From positions 1 through 16,421 of the forward strand of contig JAKAHE010000014.1 of the NCBI GenBank assembly GCA_021815285.1: 16,421 nucleotides of DNA. Direction: 5' to 3'. The notes beneath the pieces are model-generated. The model did not search any database, was not told the origin of the DNA, and saw nothing but the letters and a program-made list of their open reading frames with translations. The translations under genes and the position numbers were made by a program. This document shows positions 1-7,125 of this stretch, one piece after another; within the stretch, counting starts at the first letter, position 1, and each line of letters begins with the position of its first letter. The DNA comes from Nitrospirota bacterium. GTDB taxonomy: Bacteria; Nitrospirota; JACRHJ01.

Positions 1-821
1 GTTGAACAGGAGAACGACTCGGCGGCCAGGTCCCCGGCAAGCCGGGCGTATGCGTCCATATCGACGCTCTTCGGGGTTCGCCCGCCTACCAGTTTGGCTA
101 TGAAATTTGCAGTCTCGCGCTGTGTCGCGGGCTTCCCGTCCACAATGCAGTAGCGCTCTCCGAAGGGCAGCATTTCGGCCATTTTCCCGTATGCGCGGGC
201 CAGGTCTTCTATGTGAATAAAGCTCATGTAGTTATTGCCGTCGCCGATTATGCGCATGGTGCCGTTTTTTACGCCCCGCACGAGGGCCTCAAACCAGCTG
301 CCAGGCCCGTATACCCAGCCGGTGAATACGTTCACCAGGGGCACCCGCGTCTTGCGGGAGGTCTTGTCTATGTGCCAGTATGCGCCGGATATGGAGCGCT
401 CGTAGCCGTACGGGTTTATCTCGTCGTTCTCCATGACCCACTGCTCGCCCCGGTTCCCGAAACCCTCGACGCCGTATGTGACGATTATGCCCTTGACGCC
501 TGATCCTTCCGCGGCCAGGAAGAGGTTGCCCACCATCTGGCCGTGATAATAAGACCTGCGCCTTGCCTCGCTCAGCGAGATTTTTTCGCCGTGCCTTACC
601 GGCTGGGATGCGCTTATTATGAGGTCGGCATCCCTAAGGGCCATCGTCCACGAGTCCGCCTCAAGCAGGTCGCCCACCACGACGCTCGCGCCTGTCTGCT
701 CCACTATATCCACTTTCGTTTTTCTCCTTACAAGCCCTGTAACCTCGTGTCCCAGGCTTACGAGTTCCCTTGTAATTGCCGAACCGATGAATCCGGAACC
801 CCCTGTCACGAATATTTTCAT
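1..821 (-). CDS. NAD(P)-dependent epimerase/dehydratase, 3' end outside window
   Basis: This reading frame starts at ATG 821-819 and stays open to the left edge, giving 273 visible residues, so it is truncated at the C-terminus. It belongs to the extended SDR (NAD-dependent epimerase/dehydratase) superfamily. The N-terminus carries the Rossmann dinucleotide motif TGGSGFIG (residues 6-13), followed later by VYGPG (170-174) and FIHIEDLA (201-208), which are typical of sugar-nucleotide epimerases and related reductases. The canonical YxxxK active site is not seen: the expected place reads Y138-G-Y-E-R142, with arginine for lysine. A strong Shine-Dalgarno, GGAGGTGA, lies just upstream of the ATG and fixes the start. 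The gene diverges from the ferritin-like gene and has its own promoter with an inverted repeat in the spacer. The substrate cannot be told from sequence; nucleoside-sugar or other small-molecule reduction are both possible. Confidence 0.85.
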   Translation of the reverse strand, partial: MKIFVTGGSGFIGSAITRELVSLGHEVTGLVRRKTKVDIVEQTGASVVVGDLLEADSWTMALRDADLIISASQPVRHGEKISLSEARRRSYYHGQMVGNLFLAAEGSGVKGIIVTYGVEGFGNRGEQWVMENDEINPYGYERSISGAYWHIDKTSRKTRVPLVNVFTGWVYGPGSWFEALVRGVKNGTMRIIGDGNNYMSFIHIEDLARAYGKMAEMLPFGERYCIVDGKPATQRETANFIAKLVGGRTPKSVDMDAYARLAGDLAAESFSCS

Positions 822-874
822 CCTCACCTCCCGCAAAACGCTTTTCAAATTGGATTCAATGTACGTTACATATG

Positions 875-902
875 AATATACCAGATAAAATCTATCTGAC
901 AA
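875..902 (-). promoter_or_regulatory. Probable sigma70-type promoter for the epimerase gene
   Basis: Reading the minus strand, TTGTCA (902-897, one mismatch to TTGACA) is followed after 16 bases by TATATT (880-875, one mismatch to TATAAT). The predicted start of transcription is about 45-50 bases upstream of the epimerase ATG. A perfect inverted repeat fills the spacer. The assignment rests on pattern matching only. Confidence 0.45.
882..898. repeat. Inverted repeat, candidate operator
   Basis: CAGATA and TATCTG form a perfect 6-5-6 inverted repeat. It lies between the -35 and -10 boxes of the proposed minus-strand epimerase promoter and slightly overlaps the -35, a position where a bound repressor would block polymerase. 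A 6-bp repeat can easily occur by chance, so only its location makes it notable. Confidence 0.3.
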
Positions 903-934
903 GCTCAAGTCGTAATAGAGGCTCCTAAAAAACA

Positions 935-964
935 TTGTCTATAAAGCGTCAAGTCTGGTATAAT
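935..964 (+). promoter_or_regulatory. Probable sigma70-type promoter for the ferritin-like/polX pair
   Basis: TTGTCT (935-940, four of six matches to the -35 consensus) is separated by 18 bases from a perfect TATAAT (959-964). Transcription would start near 971, leaving a leader of about 60 bases before the ferritin-like start codon. It is divergent from the epimerase promoter. Confidence 0.5.
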
Positions 965-1030
965 TTTTAAAAAGTCTTAATTTCTCCGCAGGTTGCATGG
1001 CGGCTTAAAAAATTTTCCGGGGAGGAAAAA

Positions 1031-1522
1031 ATGTTGCGAGGCGACGAAAGTCTTGTTGATGCGCTTCTTTTCGCTTTTGGACTTGAGAAAGGCTCTTACG
1101 ATTTTTATATGACCGCGGCGTCGAAAATGGAAGACCCGAGGAGCAAGGAGGTTTTCATTTCCATGGCGGAGGTCGAGAAAGGCCACATGGCGGAGATAAG
1201 ACTGCTCTACTGCGGCATGGAAAACGAGGCCTGCCCTGTGTCCATCGAAGAGATGTCAGAGGCGGCCAAGGGGCCTTTCATGGAAGGCGGCAGACTTCTC
1301 GCGGACGCGCTGAAGGAGCTTGAAGTGGCCTTCCTCGACCGCGAGGACGCCCTTAAGGCAGCGGTAAAACAGGAGGGCCAGGCATCGGTATTTTACGAGA
1401 AGGCCGCAAAGAGGATGCAGGACTCATACGTGAAGGTGCTCTTCAAGGAGTTCGCCAAACAGGAGAGAAGGCACCTGGAGGAAATATCGAGACTCCTTGC
1501 CCAGGAGCGGATCAGCGAATAA
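1031..1522 (+). CDS. Rubrerythrin-like ferritin-family di-iron protein
   Basis: This 163-residue, all-helical protein has the two-fold repeated iron-binding pattern of the ferritin-like superfamily. E19 in helix one and E49-x-x-H52 form one half; E115 and E145-x-x-H148 form the other. It resembles the di-iron domain of rubrerythrin but lacks the C-terminal rubredoxin domain (no paired CxxC motifs). Family members act in the cytoplasm in peroxide reduction or iron handling; which applies here is not shown. The start is supported by GGAGG at 1021-1025. The gene ends 10 bases before polX, so the two are probably one transcription unit driven from the promoter at 935-964. Pairing with a DNA repair polymerase suggests a role in limiting oxidative damage, which is inference. 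Confidence 0.85.
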   Translation: MLRGDESLVDALLFAFGLEKGSYDFYMTAASKMEDPRSKEVFISMAEVEKGHMAEIRLLYCGMENEACPVSIEEMSEAAKGPFMEGGRLLADALKELEVAFLDREDALKAAVKQEGQASVFYEKAAKRMQDSYVKVLFKEFAKQERRHLEEISRLLAQERISE

Positions 1523-1532
1523 GGGGGCTGCA

Positions 1533-3269
1533 ATGGACAAGAAATCCATAGCGGCCATTCTCGAGGAGATTGGCGTCCTGCTGGAAATGAAGGGCGAGAG
1601 CTCCTTCCGTTCGCTCGCCTATACCAGGGCGGCGCGCGCGCTTCTTGCTGCGCCGGGCGAGATGGAAGAGATTATAAGGTCCACGGATTTAAAGGGAATC
1701 AGGGGCATAGGAGAGTCCATCCGGCAGAAGATACTTGAGATATGCGAGACCGGGCAGAGCGCATACTACGAAGACATGAAGAAATCCCTCCCGCCGGGGA
1801 TTGTGCAGATGCTCAAGGTGCCGGGCCTGGGGCCGAAAAAAGCGAGAATACTATATGAGCGGCTGGGTATTTCTTCGATAAACGAGCTTCAATACGCCTG
1901 CAACGAGAACCGCCTCGTGGGCCTGCCGGGCATGGGCGCCAGGACTCAGGCAAAACTTCTTGAAAACATTGCCTTTTTACAGAAACATGCAGACCAGTAT
2001 CTCTATTCCTTTGCCGCATCAGAGGCGCAGAGTGTTTTCGCTCCGCTTAAAAAATCAAAGAAAATCAAACGGATAGCCATCGGCGGGAGCATCCGGAGGA
2101 AAAAAGAGGTCATCCGGGACATCGACATAGTGGCAAGCTCCGACAAGTCCATCGAAGTCATGGAATTATTTACGAAATTGCCAGTTGTGGAGAGTATAAC
2201 CGCATCGGGAGACACCAAGACGAGCGTTACCTTGTCGAGCGGAATTGCCGTGGATTTACGGGTGGTTACAGACGAGCAGTTCCCGTACGCCCTGCAATAC
2301 TTCACCGGGAGCCAGGATCACAATGTAAGGCTCCGGGGCATAGCCAGGAAAAAAGGATTAAAACTCAACGAATACGGCCTGTTCCGTATTCAGGACAACT
2401 CGCTTGTGGTGTGCCGCGAAGAGGCCGACATATACCGGGAACTGGGGCTTGATTACGTCCCGCCGGAGCTTCGGGAGGACATGGGCGAGGTGGAAGCGGC
2501 TTTGGAGGGCAAGCTCCCAGAATTACTGGAACAGCATGATATTATTGGACTTATTCATGTTCACAGCCGGTATTCGGACGGGATTGACGAGGTCGTGGAG
2601 ATTGCCCGGGCGGCTAAAAGGCACGGTTATAAATACGTCGGGATTACCGATCACAGCCAGGCAGCTGCATATGCCGGGGGAATGAAAGTATCTGATTTAT
2701 TTGCACAATCCGAGGAAATAGACAGGGTAAATTCGGAGGTTTCGGGTATGCATATATTTAAGGGCGCAGAGGTGGACATCCTTCCGGACGGGACGCTCGA
2801 CTACCCGGACGATATACTTAAAACGCTTGATTTTACAGTATGTTCCATCCATTCAAAGTTCAACATGACCGAGGAAGAGGCGACAAACCGGATAATCAGG
2901 GCGATGGAGAACCCGCATTTTACAATCCTCGGCCACCCGACGGGCAGACTGCTCCTTGGCAGGAGCGGCTATCCTGTTGATATGAAAAAAATAATCGATG
3001 CGGCGGCAGCCCTTGGCGCGGCGATTGAACTGAACGCGCACCCCCAGAGGCTCGACATAGACTGGCGGGAGCTGAAATACGCGAAAAATCGCGGGGTTAG
3101 GATTGCCATCGGCCCGGACGCGCACAACCTTTCAGGGTTCGACGACATGCCCTATGGTATTGGAATTGCAAGGAAAGGCTGGCTTGAGAAGGCCGACGTC
3201 CTGAATACCATGACCCTTGAGGAGATTTCGGCGTTTTTCAAGAGCCGCAAGGCGAAAAAAGCGGCGTAA
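1533..3269 (+). CDS. polX: DNA polymerase/3'-5' exonuclease PolX
   Basis: This is a 578-residue family X DNA polymerase fused to a PHP nuclease domain, close to the usual bacterial PolX length of about 570. Helix-hairpin-helix elements lie near residues 53-70 (GIRGIG) and 94-106 (VPGLGPKKA). The polymerase palm shows GGSIRR near residue 184, the catalytic pair D196-I-D198 and a third aspartate at D241 (VDLRVV). The PHP domain starts at about residue 338 with the metal-binding H342-V-H344 and continues through ITDHS, EVDILPDG, CSIHS, GHPTGR, ELNAHP and GPDAH, so the nuclease metal site appears complete. Bacterial PolX acts in gap filling and base-excision repair, with 3'-5' exonuclease and AP-endonuclease activity in the PHP domain. 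I chose ATG 1533 over an in-frame start at 1497 because the earlier one lies inside the preceding gene and 1533 is preceded by a G-rich stretch (1523-1527). It is co-directional with the ferritin-like gene, 10 bases away. Confidence 0.95.
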   Translation: MDKKSIAAILEEIGVLLEMKGESSFRSLAYTRAARALLAAPGEMEEIIRSTDLKGIRGIGESIRQKILEICETGQSAYYEDMKKSLPPGIVQMLKVPGLGPKKARILYERLGISSINELQYACNENRLVGLPGMGARTQAKLLENIAFLQKHADQYLYSFAASEAQSVFAPLKKSKKIKRIAIGGSIRRKKEVIRDIDIVASSDKSIEVMELFTKLPVVESITASGDTKTSVTLSSGIAVDLRVVTDEQFPYALQYFTGSQDHNVRLRGIARKKGLKLNEYGLFRIQDNSLVVCREEADIYRELGLDYVPPELREDMGEVEAALEGKLPELLEQHDIIGLIHVHSRYSDGIDEVVEIARAAKRHGYKYVGITDHSQAAAYAGGMKVSDLFAQSEEIDRVNSEVSGMHIFKGAEVDILPDGTLDYPDDILKTLDFTVCSIHSKFNMTEEEATNRIIRAMENPHFTILGHPTGRLLLGRSGYPVDMKKIIDAAAALGAAIELNAHPQRLDIDWRELKYAKNRGVRIAIGPDAHNLSGFDDMPYGIGIARKGWLEKADVLNTMTLEEISAFFKSRKAKKAA

Positions 3270-3337
3270 AACCACTTCCCCTGCCCCCGCCCGGCGAATC
3301 AAATATTATCCCCGCCACTCCTCAAAAGAGGTTGATC

Positions 3338-3366
3338 TTTATCCGCGTTAATTTCCCTGCTATAAT
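3338..3366 (+). promoter_or_regulatory. Possible promoter giving a leaderless nth transcript
   Basis: A perfect TATAAT lies at 3361-3366, only six bases before the nth ATG at 3373. A weak -35 (TTTATC, 3338-3343) stands 17 bases upstream of it. Transcription initiated from this box would begin at or next to the A of the ATG. The -10 is clear, but the -35 is poor, so read-through from polX remains an alternative. Confidence 0.4.
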
Positions 3367-3372
3367 TCCCCC

Positions 3373-4038
3373 ATGCCACACGACTACGAAAACGAAACGC
3401 CTGACCAGAAAAAGAAGCGCGCGGGGGAGATTGTAAAGCTCCTCAAAAAGCGCTACCCGGAAGACCCCGGCACTGAGCTTAATTACAAGACCCCGCTCGA
3501 CCTTATCGTCTCCGCGATACTATCCGCGCAGTGTACCGAAGTCCGGGTAAACGCCATAACAAAGACGCTCTTTGCAAAATACACGTCGGCAAAGGACTAT
3601 GCAGAGGCAAAGCAGGGCGAGCTTGAGAGTGAGATAAAGTCCGCCGGGTTCTACAGGAACAAGGCAAAGAACATCATAGCGCTTGGGCAGGCGTTACTAA
3701 GAGACCACGGCGGGGAGGTGCCGGTTTCCATGGAGGATCTTGTGAAACTCCCCGGCGTCGGTCGCAAGACCGCGAACCTCGTGCTTACGATATGTTTCGG
3801 CGTGCCGGGCGTTGTCGTGGACACGCACATGATAAGGGTCTCGGGCCGCCTGGGACTTACGAATAACAAGGACCCGGAAAAAATAGAGAAGGATTTATAC
3901 GAGCTTCTTCCGGAGAAGGACTGGATTCCGTTCTCCAACCGCCTGATAATACTTGGCCGCTACACCTGCACCGCAAGGCGTCCGAAGTGCGCCGAGTGCG
4001 CATTGAACGGCGTCTGCCCGTCGGCGTTCCTGATATAA
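3373..4038 (+). CDS. nth: Endonuclease III (DNA glycosylase/AP lyase)
   Basis: This 221-residue protein is a full-length endonuclease III, which removes oxidised pyrimidines from DNA and cleaves the resulting abasic site. The helix-hairpin-helix LPGVGRKTA (residues 126-134) contains the catalytic lysine K132, and the catalytic aspartate is D150 in VVDTH. The C-terminal 4Fe-4S loop is intact: C199-x6-C206-x2-C209-x5-C215. The N-terminal segment TELNYKTPLDLIVSAILSAQ matches the family. An in-frame TAA at 3349-3351 and the lack of another start make ATG 3373 the only credible start, yet no Shine-Dalgarno precedes it; a TATAAT box ends six bases upstream, consistent with leaderless translation. 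It lies about 100 bases after polX, and both act in base-excision repair. Confidence 0.96.
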   Translation: MPHDYENETPDQKKKRAGEIVKLLKKRYPEDPGTELNYKTPLDLIVSAILSAQCTEVRVNAITKTLFAKYTSAKDYAEAKQGELESEIKSAGFYRNKAKNIIALGQALLRDHGGEVPVSMEDLVKLPGVGRKTANLVLTICFGVPGVVVDTHMIRVSGRLGLTNNKDPEKIEKDLYELLPEKDWIPFSNRLIILGRYTCTARRPKCAECALNGVCPSAFLI

Positions 4039-4093
4039 AACCGGCAACCCAAAGAGTGCTTTGTCGAGTCTCGTGGAGCGAGCTAATCACTCC

Positions 4094-4738
4094 TTAACGC
4101 CTGCCTTTTTTCGCAATCCCGGCGATGATGTTGAACATCGGGACGGCCTTCCGGTATGCCCGGTAAGATTCGCCGAAGTCATGCATGAACCGGCGCTCCT
4201 CGATTAGCATCCCGAAGATAAAATATCCCGTCGCAAGGAGCCGAAGTTCCAGGGTGTTTACGGTTACCGTCGGCTCGAAAAGGAATACGATTATCCCGGC
4301 CAGATACATCGGATGGCGCACGAGGCCGTATACGCCGGAGGTGACAAGGCCGGTATCCTCGATACCTTCGATGTCGCCGGACGTCCTGCCGGTGCGGATA
4401 TAATCCGCTGCCTGGCGTATTCCCGTAAAGGCGCGCAGGTCAACCGGCCTCAACGCGGCCGTAAATATCAGAAGGCCGGAAACCTGGATTATGCGTGCCG
4501 GTATGGATATGTATGCCGGGGGGCCGCATAATACCTCGTCCGGCTGGATGATGATTACATAAAACGCCGCGCCGGCCATCAGGGCCGAGAATACCGTGAA
4601 CGCAAGCCTGTAATATGCGCGCATGGCGTTCTCGCCGATTATCCGTGCAATCAACCTCTTGAACGCCCGCGACACCGTGAGGCTGTGGAGAAACGCGAAT
4701 GATAAAAAAGCGATAATTACCGTCCGGTTTATTTCCAT
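4094..4738 (-). CDS. Isoprenylcysteine carboxyl methyltransferase-type membrane protein
   Basis: This 214-residue integral membrane protein has hydrophobic segments near residues 6-22, 44-64, 80-96, 145-156 and 164-179. The C-terminal half carries the signature of the ICMT/phospholipid-methyltransferase (PEMT) superfamily: VYGLVRHPMYLAG (R141-H142-P143 with Y145), the acidic pair E180-E181, and FGESYRAYRKAVP (188-200). Family members transfer methyl groups from S-adenosylmethionine to lipid-like or prenylated substrates at the membrane; the related NnrU-type proteins share the same fold. The bacterial substrate is unknown. The loop around residues 100-130 is longer than the core needs. No clear Shine-Dalgarno precedes ATG 4738. 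It converges with nth and diverges from the PEPCK-like gene. Confidence 0.75.
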   Translation of the reverse strand: MEINRTVIIAFLSFAFLHSLTVSRAFKRLIARIIGENAMRAYYRLAFTVFSALMAGAAFYVIIIQPDEVLCGPPAYISIPARIIQVSGLLIFTAALRPVDLRAFTGIRQAADYIRTGRTSGDIEGIEDTGLVTSGVYGLVRHPMYLAGIIVFLFEPTVTVNTLELRLLATGYFIFGMLIEERRFMHDFGESYRAYRKAVPMFNIIAGIAKKGRR

Positions 4739-4807
4739 GCCGCCATGATAAACCCGCAGCCAAGAGGTTACAATACTTAAATCCGGGTTTTTAAAAGATA
4801 CTACCGC

Positions 4808-4889
4808 CCGTTAAACAGTAATTTAATGCCCTTTAACGGCGCCAGAAGCCGGGAAATTCATTAATATTTTAATGTAGCCGCAATTACTG
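4808..4889. repeat. Cluster of inverted repeats upstream of the PEPCK-like gene
   Basis: The 227-base divergent intergenic region (4739-4965) holds three perfect inverted repeats. They are CCGTTAAA/TTTAACGG (4808-4815 and 4832-4839), CATTAA/TTAATG (4859-4864 and 4869-4874), and CAGTAATT/AATTACTG (4816-4823 and 4882-4889). The last ends directly before the -35 box at 4891. They could be operators or an RNA/DNA fold controlling either divergent gene. One such 8-bp repeat could be chance at this length; the clustering beside a promoter is what is suggestive. Confidence 0.35.
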
Positions 4890-4890
4890 C

Positions 4891-4919
4891 TTGACAAGCC
4901 CCATAGTTAGTGCAAAAAT
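4891..4919 (+). promoter_or_regulatory. Probable promoter for the PEPCK-like gene
   Basis: A perfect -35 box, TTGACA, lies at 4891-4896. At 17 bases spacing the -10 position reads AAAAAT (4914-4919), four of six matches. A weak -10 beside a perfect -35 and flanking inverted repeats would fit an activator-dependent promoter, which is inference. The leader would be about 40 bases. Confidence 0.45.
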
Positions 4920-4965
4920 CACCGCATCGATTTACTAATGCAGAAAGGCATGGGAGGAAGCAATT

Positions 4966-6654
4966 ATGGCAACGTTAAACTCGATACCGGCGTCGCCGTG
5001 GAGGGCGGTCATAGAATCCGCCATGTACGCAAACTCCGTCAGGCGGACGAACATGGCGGAGCTCTACGACCTGGCGATTAAACAGCCGGAGGTCATGCGC
5101 ACCGACCAGCCGATGTACAACCCGGCCCAGTTCGGGCTTCCCTCGGACGCGAAGGTGCTGGTGTCAAACGACGGCGGCGTCGTGGGCAGGACGGCAAGGG
5201 CGAGGCTCCTTGTCCGGAACTTCGACAAGGCGAAGAAGGATAAAATCCATGCCATCCTCATGGAGGCCGTGTATCAGTTCAACCGCCGTCCCGGCCTGCA
5301 CCTCGAGGGCATCGTGGGCCTGCACCAGGACTTCATGGTCAAGGCGCACCTCATAAGCCCTGAGACGGACGCGAAGAATATGATGGACTGGGGGATAAAC
5401 TTCTGCCCGTTCATGAAGCCCTGGAGCGACGGCTACCCGAAATCCAGGAAGATAAACGAGCCGGACATCATAGCCTTCGCCGACCCGGACTGGTCCCACC
5501 CGGACTTCCCCAACGGGCTTGTCATAATCGACGAAATGCAGAACTGCATAGCGATACTGGGACTCAGATATTTCGGCGAGCGCAAGAAGGGGACGCTCAC
5601 CCTTGCCTGGACGATAGGCGTCAGGCACAACATGGTCGCCTGCCACGGCGGCATCAAGAAAATCGGGAACAACCGCCCCATTGCCGTGTTCGGCCTGTCC
5701 GGCTCCGGGAAGTCCTCCATAACCAACAGCCTCGACCACGAAGGGACGCTCAAAAAGGAAGAGAAGGTCACGGTAATACACGACGACGCGTTCCTGATAG
5801 ACCTTGAGCACGACGTATCCGTCGCGCTTGAGCCGTCGCTCTTCGACAAAACGGACGCGACCAGGTTCGACGACCCCATCCTGAAATATTTCTATTCCGC
5901 GCAGAACGTCGCCGTCACATGCCACTCTGATAACGGCGGCAAAACGATATGCCGGAAGATGGTCAACGAGGACGTGAGAAACGACAACGGCAGGTGCCTG
6001 AAGAGCCGGGACATGTTCCACCACGCGGACTCCTGCGAGAGGCCGAGCATGGTTATATGGCTCCAGAAGGACACGTCCCTTCCGCCGATATCCAAGGTCA
6101 AGGGTTCCTCCCTTGCCGTCGCAATGGGCGCGTCGCTCTCCACGCTCCGCGCGAAAGGCGTCGAAAACGTGGACGCGAAGGAGCTCGAGAAGCTGGTAAT
6201 AGAGCCGTTCGCAAACCCGTTCCGCGTGCATTCGCTCCTCGAGGACTGTGAGCAGTTCCGCAAGCTTTTCAAGATGGGCTGCGAGTGCTACATCATGAAC
6301 ACGCACGCATTCGGGCTTCCGGGCAGTCTCGTGGACATCCCCAAGGAATTGTCGCTTTTAATCGTTACGGAGCTCGTGCGCGGCAATATCCAGTGGCGCG
6401 AGTGGCGGACGTTCCACGGGCTTCAGGTGCCGACAAACGGCGCGGAACTGTTCGGTGAGGACTACGAAAAGAAATACAAGCCGAAAAGAAACGTGGACTA
6501 CCTTACCTTCCTCCGGGACAGGATGCAGGACAGGATAACCTTTCTCTCCAACAAGCGCGACGTCGAAAAGGACATGGCCAATACCTTCATCGCTCCGCTT
6601 GTCCTGGCCAGGACGACCGTGGACAAGATACTGAACCCGGACCTGTACAGCTGA
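4966..6654 (+). CDS. Divergent ATP-type phosphoenolpyruvate carboxykinase homologue
   Basis: The 562-residue product aligns by eye with the ATP-dependent PEP carboxykinase family, which interconverts oxaloacetate and PEP with ATP at the head of gluconeogenesis. Corresponding elements in order are RYFGERKKG (201-209; family WYGGEMKKG, with the active-site Tyr and Lys), CH at 226-227 (family active-site His), the kinase P-loop GLSGSGKSS (243-251; family GLSGTGKTT), HDD at 272-274 (family GDDEHGW), R348 (family catalytic Arg region), SLPPISKV in the C-terminal half, and a late YIMNTHAFG resembling the family YLVNTGWNG. Most catalytic positions are kept, but the GDDEHGW signature is only partly conserved and the P-loop threonines are serines, so this is a distant subgroup. 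Length is slightly above the usual 520-540. GGAGG (4953-4957) eight bases upstream supports the start. It is monocistronic, with its own promoter and terminator. Confidence 0.72.
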   Translation: MATLNSIPASPWRAVIESAMYANSVRRTNMAELYDLAIKQPEVMRTDQPMYNPAQFGLPSDAKVLVSNDGGVVGRTARARLLVRNFDKAKKDKIHAILMEAVYQFNRRPGLHLEGIVGLHQDFMVKAHLISPETDAKNMMDWGINFCPFMKPWSDGYPKSRKINEPDIIAFADPDWSHPDFPNGLVIIDEMQNCIAILGLRYFGERKKGTLTLAWTIGVRHNMVACHGGIKKIGNNRPIAVFGLSGSGKSSITNSLDHEGTLKKEEKVTVIHDDAFLIDLEHDVSVALEPSLFDKTDATRFDDPILKYFYSAQNVAVTCHSDNGGKTICRKMVNEDVRNDNGRCLKSRDMFHHADSCERPSMVIWLQKDTSLPPISKVKGSSLAVAMGASLSTLRAKGVENVDAKELEKLVIEPFANPFRVHSLLEDCEQFRKLFKMGCECYIMNTHAFGLPGSLVDIPKELSLLIVTELVRGNIQWREWRTFHGLQVPTNGAELFGEDYEKKYKPKRNVDYLTFLRDRMQDRITFLSNKRDVEKDMANTFIAPLVLARTTVDKILNPDLYS

Positions 6655-6676
6655 TGCTCAATTAATCCAGTGACTA

Positions 6677-6708
6677 AAAAAACCGGAGGAATTTCCCTCC
6701 GGTTTTTT
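6677..6708 (+). terminator. Rho-independent terminator after the PEPCK-like gene
   Basis: CCGGAGG (6683-6689) and CCTCCGG (6696-6702) form a perfect 7-bp GC-rich stem with a six-base loop, followed by six T's (6703-6708). Six A's precede the stem, so the structure is also a terminator on the minus strand and could serve the genes converging from 7932 and beyond. Confidence 0.9.
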
Positions 6709-6731
6709 ATGCAGCGGGTAAAATATCTTTA

Positions 6732-6819
6732 TCATTGCGAGGAGCCGAAGGCGACGCGGCAATCTCCGATCTTATTGATTTATTTAAAACCGGAGGTTGC
6801 TTCGCTTTGCTCGCAATGA
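6732..6819. repeat. Extragenic imperfect palindrome (REP/MITE-like)
   Basis: The left end TCATTGCGAG and right end CTCGCAATGA are perfect inverted repeats. The arms extend imperfectly inward (about 6732-6767 and 6792-6819) around an AT-rich centre. The ATTGCGAG...GCAATCTCC wording is that of a palindromic extragenic repeat I know from many uncultured deltaproteobacterial- and Nitrospirota-type genomes. Only one copy lies in this window, so its repeat status here is from prior knowledge, not shown. It lies between converging genes. Confidence 0.7.
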
Positions 6820-6827
6820 CAGGCCTA

Positions 6828-7052
6828 TTATATGCGAGCTTCTTTTGGTAAATTCCAACCCGACATTTCTTCGATTAAAACAAAACGAATATCCTCGATA
6901 CTCATTCCCTTTACCTGCGCTGGAAGCCATCCGAATTTGTGTATTAAATAAAAATAAACAGCTTCAATTCCATTAACTTTTTTATATCCATGCCTCTTTG
7001 CGAGTTCATCACCAAATACGTCGAGACTATAAGCAAGTTCACCTTCAGCCAT
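6828..7052 (-). CDS. Small hypothetical protein, possibly frameshifted at its 5' end
   Basis: The open frame from ATG 7052 encodes 74 residues rich in aromatics and charge (YFYLIHKFGWLP, IRFVLIEEMSGW). I recognise no named domain, although the wording resembles a small conserved hypothetical protein. The coding stretch is AT-rich compared with its neighbours. No Shine-Dalgarno precedes 7052. Upstream, ATG 7093-7091 follows a good GGAGG (7102-7098) but its frame stops after 12 codons. Adding one A to the run of seven A's at 7090-7084 would join it to the 74-residue frame, and the intervening triplets then read as plausible protein (EHYEAVKKLR). The natural product may therefore be about 88 residues, made by slippage, or the run may be a sequence error or a real mutation. 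A start at 7052 itself remains possible. Confidence 0.6.
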   Translation of the reverse strand: MAEGELAYSLDVFGDELAKRHGYKKVNGIEAVYFYLIHKFGWLPAQVKGMSIEDIRFVLIEEMSGWNLPKEARI

Positions 7053-7125
7053 TCTTAATTTTTTAACAGCTTCATAGTGCTCCTTTTTTTCATTTTGCCT
7101 CCAGTTAATTTTTTTTCTCCCGCCC

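Noticed and set aside
3320..3331. Hairpin CCTC-AAAA-GAGG between polX and nth as a terminator
   Set aside because: The stem is only four base pairs and is not followed by a T-run, so it is too weak to call.
5164..6306. A 380-codon open frame on the minus strand inside the PEPCK-like gene
   Set aside because: It is the antisense shadow of a GC-rich conserved gene; it has no ribosome site and no recognisable domain.
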